Counted from the first letter of the stretch, positions 16,165 to 25,357 are shown. The stretch is 64,000 bases of DNA from Acetoanaerobium noterae (GCF_900168025.1 NZ_FUYN01000006.1:62001-126000), one strand, 5' to 3'. Notes: a model not told the origin generated them from the letters alone. Numbers and translations are program-made.

Positions 16165-17007
16165 ATGAATATCAATTTTTCAATTGAAGAAGCAGCTACT
16201 AAAAGATACAGTGTAAGAAATTATCAGGAAAGGGAAATTGAAGCAGAAAAGCTAGAGCTTATAAAATCATTTATAGATTCTCTAGAAAATCCTTTTGGCA
16301 GTAAGATAAATTTTCATTATTTAGACAGTAAGGGTATGAAAAACGAAGAGAAACTTGGTACTTATGGCGTTATAAAAGGTGCAAAGCAATATATAGGAAC
16401 GACTATTACTCTTGAAGGGCAAGCTCTTGAGGCTCTTGGATATGAATTTGAAGCCTTAGTGCTATATCTAGCTAATCTTGGACTAGGAACCTGCTGGCTA
16501 GGTGGTACATTCGACCGCGCTGGCTTTGCTGAGGCAATGAAAGTAAAAGAAGGAGATATCTTCCCAATAATAACTCCATACGGATATCCAGCTGACCACA
16601 AGCATGAAATAGAAATTGAGATGAGAAAAATGATTCAAGCCGATCAGCGTAAAGAGTGGTCTGAGCTATTTTTTAATGAAAACTTCAGCTCTCCTATTAC
16701 TAAAGAAGAAGCAAAAGACATGGCTTTTGCTCTTGAAATGGTTCGCCTAGGACCATCTGCATCAAATAAACAGCCTTGGAGAATTGTTCTTAAAGATGGT
16801 AACTGGCATTTCTTTGAATATAAAGAGCCTGGATATAGTGATAGATTCAGCTATGATATACAAAGAGTTGATATGGGAATTGCAGCTGCTCATTTTGATT
16901 TTGCTGTAAAAGATAAAAATATCAATGGCCATTTTGAAATTAGCAATGCTCCTGAAGTAGAGCTTCCAGAAAATGTTCAGTATTCATTTTCTTGGATTAG
17001 AGACTAA
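16165..17007 (+). CDS. Nitroreductase family protein (TM1586-like)
   Basis: A 280-aa flavoprotein of the putative TM-nitroreductase type, in which two nitroreductase-like halves are fused. The N-terminal FMN contact is in KRYSVRNYQ (residues 13-21). The middle has GTCWLGGTFDR and the second half has RLGPSASNKQPWRI, the usual flavin and substrate loops. The start is placed at ATG 16165 after GGGAG; an in-frame ATG at 16132 lies inside the operator dyad. It probably reduces quinones or nitro compounds with NAD(P)H; the substrate is unknown. It overlaps the convergent DUF4386 gene by 11 bases. Confidence 0.85.
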   Translation: MNINFSIEEAATKRYSVRNYQEREIEAEKLELIKSFIDSLENPFGSKINFHYLDSKGMKNEEKLGTYGVIKGAKQYIGTTITLEGQALEALGYEFEALVLYLANLGLGTCWLGGTFDRAGFAEAMKVKEGDIFPIITPYGYPADHKHEIEIEMRKMIQADQRKEWSELFFNENFSSPITKEEAKDMAFALEMVRLGPSASNKQPWRIVLKDGNWHFFEYKEPGYSDRFSYDIQRVDMGIAAAHFDFAVKDKNINGHFEISNAPEVELPENVQYSFSWIRD

Positions 17008-17674
17008 GTTTATTTTTATATTCTAGTCTAAGTAGCCCTATAAATACCATCCACGGAATTAAAGAAAGTAGTGAAAATATTAGACCTATCATTCCAACAG
17101 ATGATGGAATAATCATAAAGAAACCTGAAGCAAGAGCCCAGTATCCTAAAGTTTTTTTGAATATTGGGCTCTTTATTAATATGTAGGCAAATAGCAAAAG
17201 ACATATAGTATTAAGTACATAATATACATTAAATGAAGTCCCTGAATATCCAGCCAATAATGCTTCTCCTGCAGCAATATATATAATCTGGTCACTCATT
17301 CTCGCTTCAAAGAATTTTTTACTTAGAGTCATAATCTCAAATGATGGGTTTGAACCATAGTAGCAAACAACTCCCGTTAGGCCTATAACAAATGCAATCA
17401 GAGAAGTAACTGGTTTTTCTCTATATAAAGCAATAAAAAGTGACAGATACAGCACTATCATAATTGTATTATTAATTAAGTAAAGAAAATCTAAGCTTAA
17501 TAAACCTAAAAAAGCATTCTCTCTAAATAATTCAAAAAATCCCACGACACTATCTGGAGGAAGAGCAATGCTAAATACTATGATTTGAATAGGAATAATC
17601 AGCAGCATTATAATAATAAGATACTCAGTTAGTTTAAATAAAGGTCTGAAATCTACATCTGAATGCTTTTTCAT
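16997..17674 (-). CDS. DUF4386 family membrane protein
   Basis: A 225-aa integral membrane protein with about six helices. FRPLFKLTEYLIIIMLLIIP at the start, helices near 60-110, and a terminal pair around SGFFMIIPSSVG fit DUF4386, a family of unknown function. The start is set at ATG 17674, preceded by a G-rich ribosome site (GGGGGG). An upstream in-frame start at 17716 has none. No close functional neighbour is evident. Confidence 0.7.
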   Translation of the reverse strand: MKKHSDVDFRPLFKLTEYLIIIMLLIIPIQIIVFSIALPPDSVVGFFELFRENAFLGLLSLDFLYLINNTIMIVLYLSLFIALYREKPVTSLIAFVIGLTGVVCYYGSNPSFEIMTLSKKFFEARMSDQIIYIAAGEALLAGYSGTSFNVYYVLNTICLLLFAYILIKSPIFKKTLGYWALASGFFMIIPSSVGMIGLIFSLLSLIPWMVFIGLLRLEYKNKLSL

Positions 17675-17783
17675 TAGATATTCCCCCCTAGAATCTATAC
17701 CCACGACTATGAGCAAGCTTAGTTTTAACCATTAGTTTTTTTCATAGTATATCTAGGAAAAACATCTGTCAACAAATATAAAA

Positions 17784-18791
17784 TTATTTTTTTGCAAGTA
17801 GATAAATAAAATATGGCGCTCCTATAAGAGAAACCATTATCCCTGCTGATATGCCTTCAGGCTGAACTATATTTCTTCCAATAGTGTCTGCAAATAAAAG
17901 CATCCAGCCTCCAAGCACAAGAGCAATAGGAGTATAAAGCTGATTTCTAGGTCCCACCAAGCTTCTTGCAATATGTGGAGCCATGAGCCCTACAAAGGAT
18001 ATTCCTCCTGTCACAGAAACTGCTGATGCAACAAGCGCAACTGAAGCAAGCAGCATCGAAAGTCGTTCCTTTTCTACTGATATCCCTACTCCAATAGCCA
18101 CATGCTCGCTTAATCTCAAAATATTTAATCTGTTTGCTTTGTATAGAGTAAATGGAATAAGCACAACTAACCATGGTAATATTGCTAAGACAAAGGGCCA
18201 GTCTGCACCCCAAATATTACCTGATAGCCATTTTGCAATAAACTCTACCTTGATTTGCTCTGTAGATGAAATAATAACAACCATAAGGCCCGACAGAGCC
18301 ATAGATAGACCTACTCCAACCAATACAAATCTTGTAGTTTGAATTCCTTCATTTTTTTTATATGAAAATATATAGATTATAAGCACAGTAAGAAGTGCAC
18401 TGCAAAAAGCCACCAAAGGCAATATGTATATAAAAGAAGTCGTATTAATAGGAAAAAACAAGAAATAAATGGCTATTCCAACTCCTGCTCCAGAGTTGAT
18501 TCCTATAATACCAGGATCTGCTAAATCATTTCTAGTTATGCTCTGAAGTATGCACCCCGATAAAGCCAGAGCCATACCTGCTAATAAAGTTATAACTATT
18601 CTAGGAAGTCTAACTGAAAAAAGTATAAAGCTTTCTTTGAAGCTCCCCTGTCCAATCAAAGTAGGAATAAGCCTATCAAAAGACAAGGCTCCGTAGCCCA
18701 TTGCCATTCCAGTAATAGCTGTAGCTACTGTAAGTACTAACAAAATAGCCAGTGTGCGCCGTTGTTTCCTTATTATATTTGGTTCAATCAT
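17784..18791 (-). CDS. FecCD-type siderophore ABC transporter permease 2
   Basis: A 335-aa permease with about ten helices. The family landmarks are LPRIVITLLAGMALALSG, LADPGIIGINSGAGVG and the coupling helix region GLMAPHIARSLVGP. It forms a heterodimer with the other permease (18788-19795), with which it shares an ATGA overlap of four bases. Together with the ATPase and binding protein upstream it imports a ferric siderophore, haem or cobalamin-like chelate. The Fur-like box ahead of the operon favours iron. Confidence 0.93.
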   Translation of the reverse strand: MIEPNIIRKQRRTLAILLVLTVATAITGMAMGYGALSFDRLIPTLIGQGSFKESFILFSVRLPRIVITLLAGMALALSGCILQSITRNDLADPGIIGINSGAGVGIAIYFLFFPINTTSFIYILPLVAFCSALLTVLIIYIFSYKKNEGIQTTRFVLVGVGLSMALSGLMVVIISSTEQIKVEFIAKWLSGNIWGADWPFVLAILPWLVVLIPFTLYKANRLNILRLSEHVAIGVGISVEKERLSMLLASVALVASAVSVTGGISFVGLMAPHIARSLVGPRNQLYTPIALVLGGWMLLFADTIGRNIVQPEGISAGIMVSLIGAPYFIYLLAKK

Positions 18792-19795
18792 GAAAATGCC
18801 TTACCCCCTTTATTTACAATAAATAAGAAGAAGGGCAACCCAATAATTGCAATAATAGCCGATACAGATGTTTCATATGGAGCATTTATAGTCCTCCCAA
18901 GAGTGTCTGCAAAGAGCATCAGTATGGCTCCAGCTACAGCTGACATTGGAATTATATACCTGTAATCACTGCCTACAATGAATCTGACCATATGAGGAAC
19001 CATGAGTCCAACAAAAGCCATATTTCCCACTAATGCTACTGATGAGCCAGCAAGCAAAACAATTACTACAAATAAAATCATCTTAACCTTAGTAGTGTTT
19101 TGACCTAATCCAAGAGCAACCTCTTCACTTAGACTAAGTATCGTAAGCTGCCTAGCTAAAAGCATCGCCGTAACTATTCCAGCTGTTATAAACGGAATGA
19201 TTACTTTAAGCTGAGTCCATGTAGTCCCAATCATAGCTCCTGAAGTCCACATAGAAACATCTTTTGAAATTTTGAAATATATGCCTATTCCCTGAGCTAC
19301 AGCAAATAAAAATGTCGATACAGCTGCCCCTGCTAGAACTATTCTAAATGCAGAAAACCCTCCTCTTTTCATAAAGCTAATTCCAAAAACCATAAAAACT
19401 CCCATAGCCGCGCCAATAATACACGCTATAAGGATGGTAAAATAATTTGCTCTAGGAACAAAAGCTATAGTAAAGGCAAGGGCGGCATTTGCTCCAGCAG
19501 AAAGTCCGAGAAGTCCTGGATCTGCTAGAGGATTTTTAGTGATTCCTTGCATTATAGCTCCTGACACTGCAAGAGCTGAGCCTACAAAAATTGCAGCTAT
19601 CTCTCTTGGAAGTCTTATTTCTCTTATTATTAATATCTTGTCAGTGACCTGCCTAGTAAAAAGTGCTTTTGAAAGCTCCTCTAGCGAAATATCTGCTGCT
19701 CCAAAAACCATAGAGGCTGTAAACATTCCTATCAAAATAAAAAACGCCGTAATAAGCTTAAGAGCGAAATTCATATTCTGTTCTCTTTCAACCAT
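18788..19795 (-). CDS. FecCD-type siderophore ABC transporter permease 1
   Basis: A 335-aa permease, also with about ten helices. It has LPREIAAIFVGSALAVSGAI, LADPGLLGLSAGANAALA and GLMVPHMVRFIVGS, the same landmarks as its partner but only moderately similar, as usual for FecC/FecD pairs. Start ATG 19795 follows GGGAGG. A 77-base gap with a hairpin separates it from the binding-protein gene, whereas it overlaps the next permease. Confidence 0.93.
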   Translation of the reverse strand: MVEREQNMNFALKLITAFFILIGMFTASMVFGAADISLEELSKALFTRQVTDKILIIREIRLPREIAAIFVGSALAVSGAIMQGITKNPLADPGLLGLSAGANAALAFTIAFVPRANYFTILIACIIGAAMGVFMVFGISFMKRGGFSAFRIVLAGAAVSTFLFAVAQGIGIYFKISKDVSMWTSGAMIGTTWTQLKVIIPFITAGIVTAMLLARQLTILSLSEEVALGLGQNTTKVKMILFVVIVLLAGSSVALVGNMAFVGLMVPHMVRFIVGSDYRYIIPMSAVAGAILMLFADTLGRTINAPYETSVSAIIAIIGLPFFLFIVNKGGKAFS

Positions 19796-19826
19796 TTTAG
19801 CCTCCCTTTCCTATTTATAAAATTGA

Positions 19827-19855
19827 CAAAAGGAATTCCTCAAATTAGAATTCCT
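19827..19855 (-). terminator. Intra-operon hairpin between binding protein and permease genes
   Basis: Perfect 8-bp stem AGGAATTC (19831-19838) / GAATTCCT (19848-19855) with a 9-base loop. On the minus strand it is followed by a short TTTTG. It may end part of the transcripts or protect the upstream mRNA, raising binding protein over permease. Confidence 0.55.
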
Positions 19856-19872
19856 CTTGCTGAGTAATAATA

Positions 19873-20778
19873 TTATTTAGAAAGCAAAGCCTCAGTTAAG
19901 ACCTCTAACTGATAGTCTAAGGTAATTGGGTCATTAAAATAAAATTCTTTTGCACTAACCTCTATGACTTTTCCATTTTTTACAGCAGGAATATTTTTAT
20001 AAGTTTCTGTCTGCTGAAATGCATTTTCTGCATCAAAATTTTTACTTATAACTATATAATCTCCTGCAAACTCAGGAAGCACTTCTAGTGATAGTGAGTA
20101 ATAACCATCCTTAAGAGCCATTTCCTTGACTTTTTCAGGCATAGCTAGCTTCATCTCCTGATAGATTATCTCTGTTCCTCTGCCCCAGCTATCTCCAAAC
20201 ACATAAAGCTCTTTTTCGAAGCTTTCAATCACAGAGATGGTTGCATCCTCACCTATCTTAGCCTTAACCTCTTCTCCAGCTTTTTGAGCTCTTGCCTTGA
20301 AATCCTCTATCCACGCTTTAGCCTTGTCTTCTTTGTTAAGTAGTTTTCCAATTTCTAGAATTTGAGTTAGGTAATCTACCTTACCATATGTATATGAAAC
20401 AGTAGGTGCAATGCTCTTAAATTTGTCTAAATTCTTATCTGTAGATGCGGCAATAATCAAATCTGGCTCTAGCTCTATGATTTGCTCTAGACTTTCATCA
20501 GTTATAACTTCAGCATTTTCAATATATTTGGCGTATTGCGGGTTATCCTTGGACCAGCTATCAACTCCTACTATATTTACTCCCATGGCCATAACCGCTC
20601 CTGATACTGCTCCATTTATTACGACTACTCTTTCAGGCTCTGCTGGTACTTCAATAGGACCATTTTCAGATTGGTATGTAATCGTCTTTGCCTTTGCTAT
20701 CTCACTAGGCTGCTCTGCTGTGCATGCACTAAAAATTAACGCAAATACCAGTATCATAGGTATCAATAATTTCTTCAT
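19873..20778 (-). CDS. Iron-siderophore ABC transporter, substrate-binding lipoprotein
   Basis: A 301-aa lipoprotein. A short signal peptide ends in LIFSAC with the lipidated Cys at residue 19. The mature protein is a FepB/FhuD-type (class III) binding protein: a first lobe with PERVVVINGAVSGAVMAMG, a long central helix around residue 165, and a second lobe. It would bind a chelate outside the cell and pass it to the two permeases. Start ATG 20778 follows AAGGAGA. The gene begins inside the 3' end of the ATPase gene (50-base overlap). The ligand cannot be assigned. Confidence 0.92.
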   Translation of the reverse strand: MKKLLIPMILVFALIFSACTAEQPSEIAKAKTITYQSENGPIEVPAEPERVVVINGAVSGAVMAMGVNIVGVDSWSKDNPQYAKYIENAEVITDESLEQIIELEPDLIIAASTDKNLDKFKSIAPTVSYTYGKVDYLTQILEIGKLLNKEDKAKAWIEDFKARAQKAGEEVKAKIGEDATISVIESFEKELYVFGDSWGRGTEIIYQEMKLAMPEKVKEMALKDGYYSLSLEVLPEFAGDYIVISKNFDAENAFQQTETYKNIPAVKNGKVIEVSAKEFYFNDPITLDYQLEVLTEALLSK

Positions 20779-21574
20779 CTTCTGTCTCTCCTTTTAATAA
20801 ATTATATGTAATGCATATAGGTTTATTTGTAAATGAATCTCTTCCAATCTCAGCGCTGATATTATAAACCTTTTTAAGTACCTCTTTAGTAATCACTTCT
20901 TCACAGTCCCCTGCTTTTACTATTTGACCATCTTTTAATGCAATTATGTAGTCTGCAAATCTGGCAGCTTGATTGATATCATGAAGAACCATGACTATAG
21001 TTCTTTCCTGCTCTAGATTTAGCTTCTTTAAAAGCTCAAGCACTTCTAACTGGTGAGCCATATCCAAATAAGTCGTAGGTTCATCGAGAAAAATTATATC
21101 TGTTTCTTGAGCCAGTGCCATTGCTATCCAGACTCTTTGTCTTTGACCTCCCGATAGAGCATCAATCGTACGAAATTTATACTGCTTTGTTCCCGTAACC
21201 TCAAGTGCCCAATCTATGACTTCAAAATCCTTTTTTGTCAATCTGCCAAGCCCATTTTGATATGGAAATCTTCCATAGGACACAAGCTCTCCTACTGTGA
21301 GTCCTATAGTGGCTTCAGGTGTTTGAGGAAGGATGGCCATTTTCTTGGCAAGCTCCCTAGTATTTTCCTTTAAAATATCCTTGCCGTCTAAAACAACAGT
21401 TCCTGACTTATGGGAAATTATTCTAGTAATGGCTTTTAGTAATGTAGATTTTCCACATCCGTTTGAGCCAATAATTGTAGTTATTTTTTTATCTGGAATC
21501 TCAATACTTAAATTCTTAACAATCAAATTATCATCATAGCCTATATTGATTCCATCTGTGTATAGCCTTGACAT
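20729..21574 (-). CDS. Iron-siderophore ABC transporter ATP-binding protein
   Basis: A 281-aa FepC/FhuC-type ATPase. It carries Walker A GSNGCGKSTLL, signature LSGGQRQR, Walker B IIFLDEPTTYLD and switch His in VLHDINQAARFAD. Start ATG 21574 is chosen because GGAGGGAG precedes it; an ATG at 21586 would make that motif coding. It is the first gene of the operon, which is unusual since the binding protein often leads. A Fur-like box lies about 40 bases upstream. Confidence 0.93.
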   Translation of the reverse strand: MSRLYTDGINIGYDDNLIVKNLSIEIPDKKITTIIGSNGCGKSTLLKAITRIISHKSGTVVLDGKDILKENTRELAKKMAILPQTPEATIGLTVGELVSYGRFPYQNGLGRLTKKDFEVIDWALEVTGTKQYKFRTIDALSGGQRQRVWIAMALAQETDIIFLDEPTTYLDMAHQLEVLELLKKLNLEQERTIVMVLHDINQAARFADYIIALKDGQIVKAGDCEEVITKEVLKKVYNISAEIGRDSFTNKPICITYNLLKGETEDEEIIDTYDTGICVNF

Positions 21575-21612
21575 ATCTCCCTCCATCTTCTAATTAATTA
21601 TATTTATAATAT

Positions 21613-21631
21613 GATATTGATTATCAATACT
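21613..21631 (-). promoter_or_regulatory. Fur-like box upstream of siderophore transporter
   Basis: GATATTGATTATCAATACT matches the 19-base Fur consensus at 14 positions. Its core TATTGAT-T-ATCAATA (21615-21629) is a perfect palindrome. It sits just upstream of the ATPase gene, so Fe(II)-Fur repression of the operon is likely. Confidence 0.75.
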
Positions 21632-21672
21632 AGCTATTATAGTATTAATTTGTTTTTTTGTAAATGATATAA

Positions 21673-21702
21673 AACAAAAAACCGCACCCAAAGGTACGGT
21701 TT
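21673..21702 (-). terminator. Terminator of flavin reductase-like gene
   Basis: Stem 21679-21688 / 21693-21702 (ten positions, one mismatch) with a CAAA loop. On the minus strand it is followed by TTTTTTG. It ends the transcript of the gene at 21715. Confidence 0.85.
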
Positions 21703-21714
21703 AAGAACAAGATA

Positions 21715-22224
21715 TTAATCTTTTAATAGTATTTTTTCTATCTCAGCTATATATAAAGTATGATAATCTTCTTCAGGATAGTGTTTTTTTCTCATATCTA
21801 CATCTATAAAGCTTTCACGCGTCATGTCCTGAGCATATAGCTTTTTACAAATCAAAGTAAGTCTTGCCTCTTCAAAATATGGAGTTTCCCCCAAATAAAG
21901 AGTAGTGAGTCCAGCTTTACTTATCTTGTCCTCATCTTTACCCGAAGCATTTCCTAGATATGAAAGCTCTTTTTTAAAGCTTTTGTCAAAAAAGGTAAGA
22001 GAAAATCTGTCTGAACCATCTACAAATTCTTTTGTAAATCTTTGAGGTCTTACAAAAATATAAGCTACATTTTTATTAAAAAGCACTCCAAATCCACCCC
22101 AAGATGCGGTCATTGTATTCACCCTGCTATTTTGAGCAGCCGTTACTAGCATCCAGTCATGACCTATAAGGCGAAACGTGCTCTCATTTAAATCTATGGG
22201 TTTAATCTCTTTATAGTTCATCAT
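21715..22224 (-). CDS. Flavin reductase-like (FMN-binding split barrel) protein
   Basis: A 169-aa protein of the flavin-reductase-like domain family. NTMTASWGGFGVLFNKNVAY and VRPQRFTKEF are the FMN phosphate-binding strands and loop. The C-terminal third is charged. Clostridial homologues are often annotated as flavin reductase or flavoredoxin; the partner is unknown. Start ATG 22224 follows AGGAG. It is the distal gene of a possible minus-strand transcript and has a strong terminator. Confidence 0.82.
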   Translation of the reverse strand: MMNYKEIKPIDLNESTFRLIGHDWMLVTAAQNSRVNTMTASWGGFGVLFNKNVAYIFVRPQRFTKEFVDGSDRFSLTFFDKSFKKELSYLGNASGKDEDKISKAGLTTLYLGETPYFEEARLTLICKKLYAQDMTRESFIDVDMRKKHYPEEDYHTLYIAEIEKILLKD

Positions 22225-22305
22225 GTCACCAGCTCCTGCTTTAAAATATGATTAGTTAATTTTATAGTTTACTATTTTTAAAGTTACTCTAGACTAGCCT
22301 GATAT

Positions 22306-22761
22306 TTAAACCGATTTTATGACGTCTACCTTGACCTTGTTGTATCGTAACAGCTTCATCAAGTCTTTATAATATTTCATATCATAGCTATGAGAAGCTA
22401 TTCTTCTGCCAGAAGTATTAAAAAAATCTATATTTATTTTATCGCTAGTTTTTATTTTTGCACTTGATATTTCTCGCCATGTATATTCTTCTTTTCCTCT
22501 AGAAACTATCAGCAGTCCAGAGCTTGCTAGTCCTTGCTTCATCCAATTTATAAGCAAAAAAGAAGCCCCTGTAAGAGCTATTAAGTAATGCATATAGCCC
22601 TTTGCAAAAAATATTGTAAGTACTGCTAAAGCTATTAAAGCTACAGAAAAAACACCAATTTCAAACGTGCTCTTTTTGGTCCTTATTTGAATCTTTCTAA
22701 TAAATGTAATCTGCTTTGCAAGTAAAATCAGTAGCATAAGTATAACAAAATAATTAATCAT
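22306..22761 (-). CDS. Membrane protein of unknown function (DUF5673-like)
   Basis: A 151-aa protein with an N-terminal helix (residues 2-16), two more helices (35-78), and then a soluble C-terminal half with GLLIVSRGKEEYTWREISSA, a pattern recalling small bacterial PH-like domains that follow membrane pairs. The DUF assignment is tentative. It lies 10 bases after the radical SAM gene on the same strand, so the two are probably co-transcribed. Start ATG 22761 follows AGGAGG. Confidence 0.6.
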   Translation of the reverse strand: MINYFVILMLLILLAKQITFIRKIQIRTKKSTFEIGVFSVALIALAVLTIFFAKGYMHYLIALTGASFLLINWMKQGLASSGLLIVSRGKEEYTWREISSAKIKTSDKINIDFFNTSGRRIASHSYDMKYYKDLMKLLRYNKVKVDVIKSV

Positions 22762-22771
22762 TCTTGACCTC

Positions 22772-24118
22772 CTATTTTATATTATATGAAAACCATCTCG
22801 TTATGCTCCCTACTCTTCTAAACGAAATAATTTCACAAACTTTTTCTGTTAGCTTTCCAAACCTTCTGTACAGCAGATTAAAAGCTAGATACGGGATCCA
22901 CTGTTTTTTTGAGCTAGGCAATCTTTTAATTATATTTTTAAATGAATATACTTCTTTATAAATCCAAAGATATCCATCATATAGTTCCTCTTGTGTCATA
23001 TTCTTAGGTCTATATACTACGTTTGCTGTATTATATTTTGAAAGATCAAAGTCTGTTATTCTACCTTGCTTATGCAAATTTTCATAAAGCCTCGTTCCTG
23101 GATACGGAGTCAGAATATGCGAAGTAACTGTTTCTATTTTATTTTTGACTATCCAGTCCAATGTCTTTTCAAATACTGAGCTATCATCTTCATCCAGCCC
23201 AAAAACAAAACTAGCATTTATCATTATTCCTCTTTTGTGAAGCTCCTCAACCAATCTTTCATATTTACCTACACTATTTTGCACCTTATTAACACTATCT
23301 ATAGCCTTGTCATTTATGCTTTCAAACCCTATGAATAAGCTCTGACATCCTGATTCCTTTAGGTCATCTAAAATATCTGACATATCTACTATATTAGAGG
23401 TTACTGCTGCATTATATTTGAGACCCAGTGGTTTTATTTGTGCTAGAAATTTCTTTGTCCACGATGGATTTCCTATGAAATTATCATCTATAAACATTAT
23501 ATGCCTTGTCCTAAGAGTCTTAATTTCTCTTATAACATCCTCGATTGGTCTATTAATATAAGCCTTATGTACACTTTGAGAACTATTATAGCAAAAATCA
23601 CATTCAAATGGGCAACCTCTGCTTGTACTTATTATATTCGTATATAAATACTTACTGTTATCAATAATATCGTAATCAGGAGATACAATCTCTTGTCCAC
23701 TTATGCTCGCCATATCATTATATATTTCCTTTAATGAATCGTTTTGAGCGTCAAATAAAATCCTCTGCCATATTCTTTCAGCCATTCCTATACAAATTGC
23801 ATCAAAATATCCATATGCACCTTTTGGGTCTGCTGTGATATGTATTCCTCCTGCAACCACCTTCACGCTACGCTTTCTAAATTCTTTTGCTATCTCTATA
23901 GCCCTATTCATAACATCCACAGTTACAGTTATAGCTACTAAATCAACTTTCTCATCAAAATTTATACTTTCTACATTTTCATTTTCAATAATTACTTCAT
24001 GCTCTTTAGGAGTTAGATTCGCAAGAGTAAGCAAAGCTAGAGAAGGAGCCATTCTAGTCTTAAGCTTAGTGTCCATAGGTCTAGGTAGCATTGCTGGCTG
24101 AATTAATTTTATCTTCAT
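22772..24118 (-). CDS. B12-binding-type radical SAM protein
   Basis: A 448-aa cytoplasmic enzyme. Residues 1-140 form a cobalamin-binding-like Rossmann domain, but I see no DxHxxG motif, so B12 may not bind in the base-off mode. The radical SAM core starts at Cys169-x3-Cys173-x2-Cys176 (RGCPFECDFC), the 4Fe-4S site, followed by the GFESIND segment typical of the class. Residues 370-448 form a helical tail. Targets of this group include lipids and peptides; none can be assigned here. The stop codon of the pentapeptide gene upstream directly abuts its ATG. Confidence 0.82.
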   Translation of the reverse strand: MKIKLIQPAMLPRPMDTKLKTRMAPSLALLTLANLTPKEHEVIIENENVESINFDEKVDLVAITVTVDVMNRAIEIAKEFRKRSVKVVAGGIHITADPKGAYGYFDAICIGMAERIWQRILFDAQNDSLKEIYNDMASISGQEIVSPDYDIIDNSKYLYTNIISTSRGCPFECDFCYNSSQSVHKAYINRPIEDVIREIKTLRTRHIMFIDDNFIGNPSWTKKFLAQIKPLGLKYNAAVTSNIVDMSDILDDLKESGCQSLFIGFESINDKAIDSVNKVQNSVGKYERLVEELHKRGIMINASFVFGLDEDDSSVFEKTLDWIVKNKIETVTSHILTPYPGTRLYENLHKQGRITDFDLSKYNTANVVYRPKNMTQEELYDGYLWIYKEVYSFKNIIKRLPSSKKQWIPYLAFNLLYRRFGKLTEKVCEIISFRRVGSITRWFSYNIK

Positions 24119-24775
24119 CTAACCCTTCACTTTCAATCCAAATATTTTCGAAAAATCGACAGCTTGAGTAGCTGATACAATTGCTCCTTTAAGGTCTTCT
24201 GCTCTAAATCCCGCACCTTCAAACTCAGAATCGCTTAAATCTACTCCTGACAAACTGGTTCCTGATAATTGACTTTGTTTAAAATTGCAATTTCTAAATT
24301 CAACTTTATCCAGCTTGCTTTCTTGAATATAGCTACTTTCAAATATACAATCCGAGATAATTATATTTTTCATTTTTACATAATTCATAAGTATAAATTT
24401 GCAATTACACTGATTTATAGTTAAATGATTTAGCGAGGCTTCATTAAGATTAAGTCCCATAAGCTTACAATTTATAAACTCTGCTCTGTGAATCACTGCT
24501 CCGCTAAAATCTGCATTTGATAAATCACAATTCTCAAACCTTACATCAGTAAGCTCTAAAGACTTAAGAAAAATATCCTTAAAATCCATTTTACTAAAAA
24601 TCACTCCATCAACCTTAAGTTTGTCAGCTGTCTTTGTTCTTATTTCACAATCTGAAAATGATATATTGTTCATTTCATATTCATCTTCAATATCTATAGC
24701 TTCACTGTTTATCTCTTCAATGAATCTCATTAATTTAGGTTTTGCAACCTTAACTATATCTTTTTTAGTGTTCAT
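24119..24775 (-). CDS. Pentapeptide repeat protein
   Basis: A 218-aa protein whose central two thirds repeat A(D/N)LxF-like units (for example DVRFENCDLSNADFSGAVI and GTSLSGVDLSDSEFEGAGF), predicting a right-handed quadrilateral beta-helix. Some pentapeptide proteins mimic DNA and protect gyrase from quinolones; most have no known role, and here it may scaffold the adjacent radical SAM protein. The N-terminal 45 residues are acidic and non-repeat. Its TAG is immediately followed by the ATG of the radical SAM gene, which implies coupling. Confidence 0.85.
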   Translation of the reverse strand: MNTKKDIVKVAKPKLMRFIEEINSEAIDIEDEYEMNNISFSDCEIRTKTADKLKVDGVIFSKMDFKDIFLKSLELTDVRFENCDLSNADFSGAVIHRAEFINCKLMGLNLNEASLNHLTINQCNCKFILMNYVKMKNIIISDCIFESSYIQESKLDKVEFRNCNFKQSQLSGTSLSGVDLSDSEFEGAGFRAEDLKGAIVSATQAVDFSKIFGLKVKG

Positions 24776-24778
24776 AGG

Positions 24779-25336
24779 TTATGTCTCCAATCTCTCATTT
24801 CTTAGTACCATATGTATATGGTCTTCCCATCTGTTGTTTATTTTAAGGTACTTATATGCTATTCCTTCGTTGTAAAAACCTAGTTTTTCTACTACTCTAA
24901 GCGACCTCTTATTTTTAGGCATTATATTAGCTTCTATTCTATGAAGTCCAAGTTCATTAAATACTATATCAATTCCTTTATTAAGAGCCTGCGTCATGTA
25001 CCCTTTATTTATTTCATTTTCATCTAGCTTATACCCTAAATGGCAAGACAAAAATGCACCCCTTACTATATTATTAAACGCAATTGACCCTATAACCTTT
25101 TCTTCTTCATCTTTTTTAAATAACCATAGCTTCACAAGATTTTTGTTTTCTATGTATCTTGTCTCTTCTTCCAACAGTTTTTCTTGAAAATTTAAAGTAT
25201 AAAATTCTTCATTTCTAATTATTTCCCACTCTTCAAGAAAAGCTTTGTTTCTCATATAGTAATCCAATACTTGTCTAGCTGATGATTTATCAAGCTCCTT
25301 TAAAAACAGATTCTCAGTTTCATATATTTTATTCAT
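24779..25336 (-). CDS. GNAT acetyltransferase, RimJ/RimL type
   Basis: A 185-aa acetyl-CoA-dependent transferase. The RimJ/L-type beginning LFLKELDKSSARQVLDYY, the acetyl-CoA region LGYKLDENEINKGYMTQAL, and LGLHRIEANIMPKNKRSLRV followed by EKLGF are all present. Family members acetylate ribosomal protein N-termini or small molecules; the substrate is unknown. Three bases separate it from the pentapeptide gene, so it probably heads the GNAT-pentapeptide-radical SAM-membrane protein transcript. Start ATG 25336 follows AGGAGAAG. Confidence 0.87.
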   Translation of the reverse strand: MNKIYETENLFLKELDKSSARQVLDYYMRNKAFLEEWEIIRNEEFYTLNFQEKLLEEETRYIENKNLVKLWLFKKDEEEKVIGSIAFNNIVRGAFLSCHLGYKLDENEINKGYMTQALNKGIDIVFNELGLHRIEANIMPKNKRSLRVVEKLGFYNEGIAYKYLKINNRWEDHIHMVLRNERLET

Positions 25337-25357
25337 AGCAATATACTTCTCCTAGTC

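Noticed and set aside
20411-20797. 128-codon plus-strand ORF
   Set aside because: It is antisense to the siderophore binding lipoprotein gene with no ribosome site; a shadow frame.
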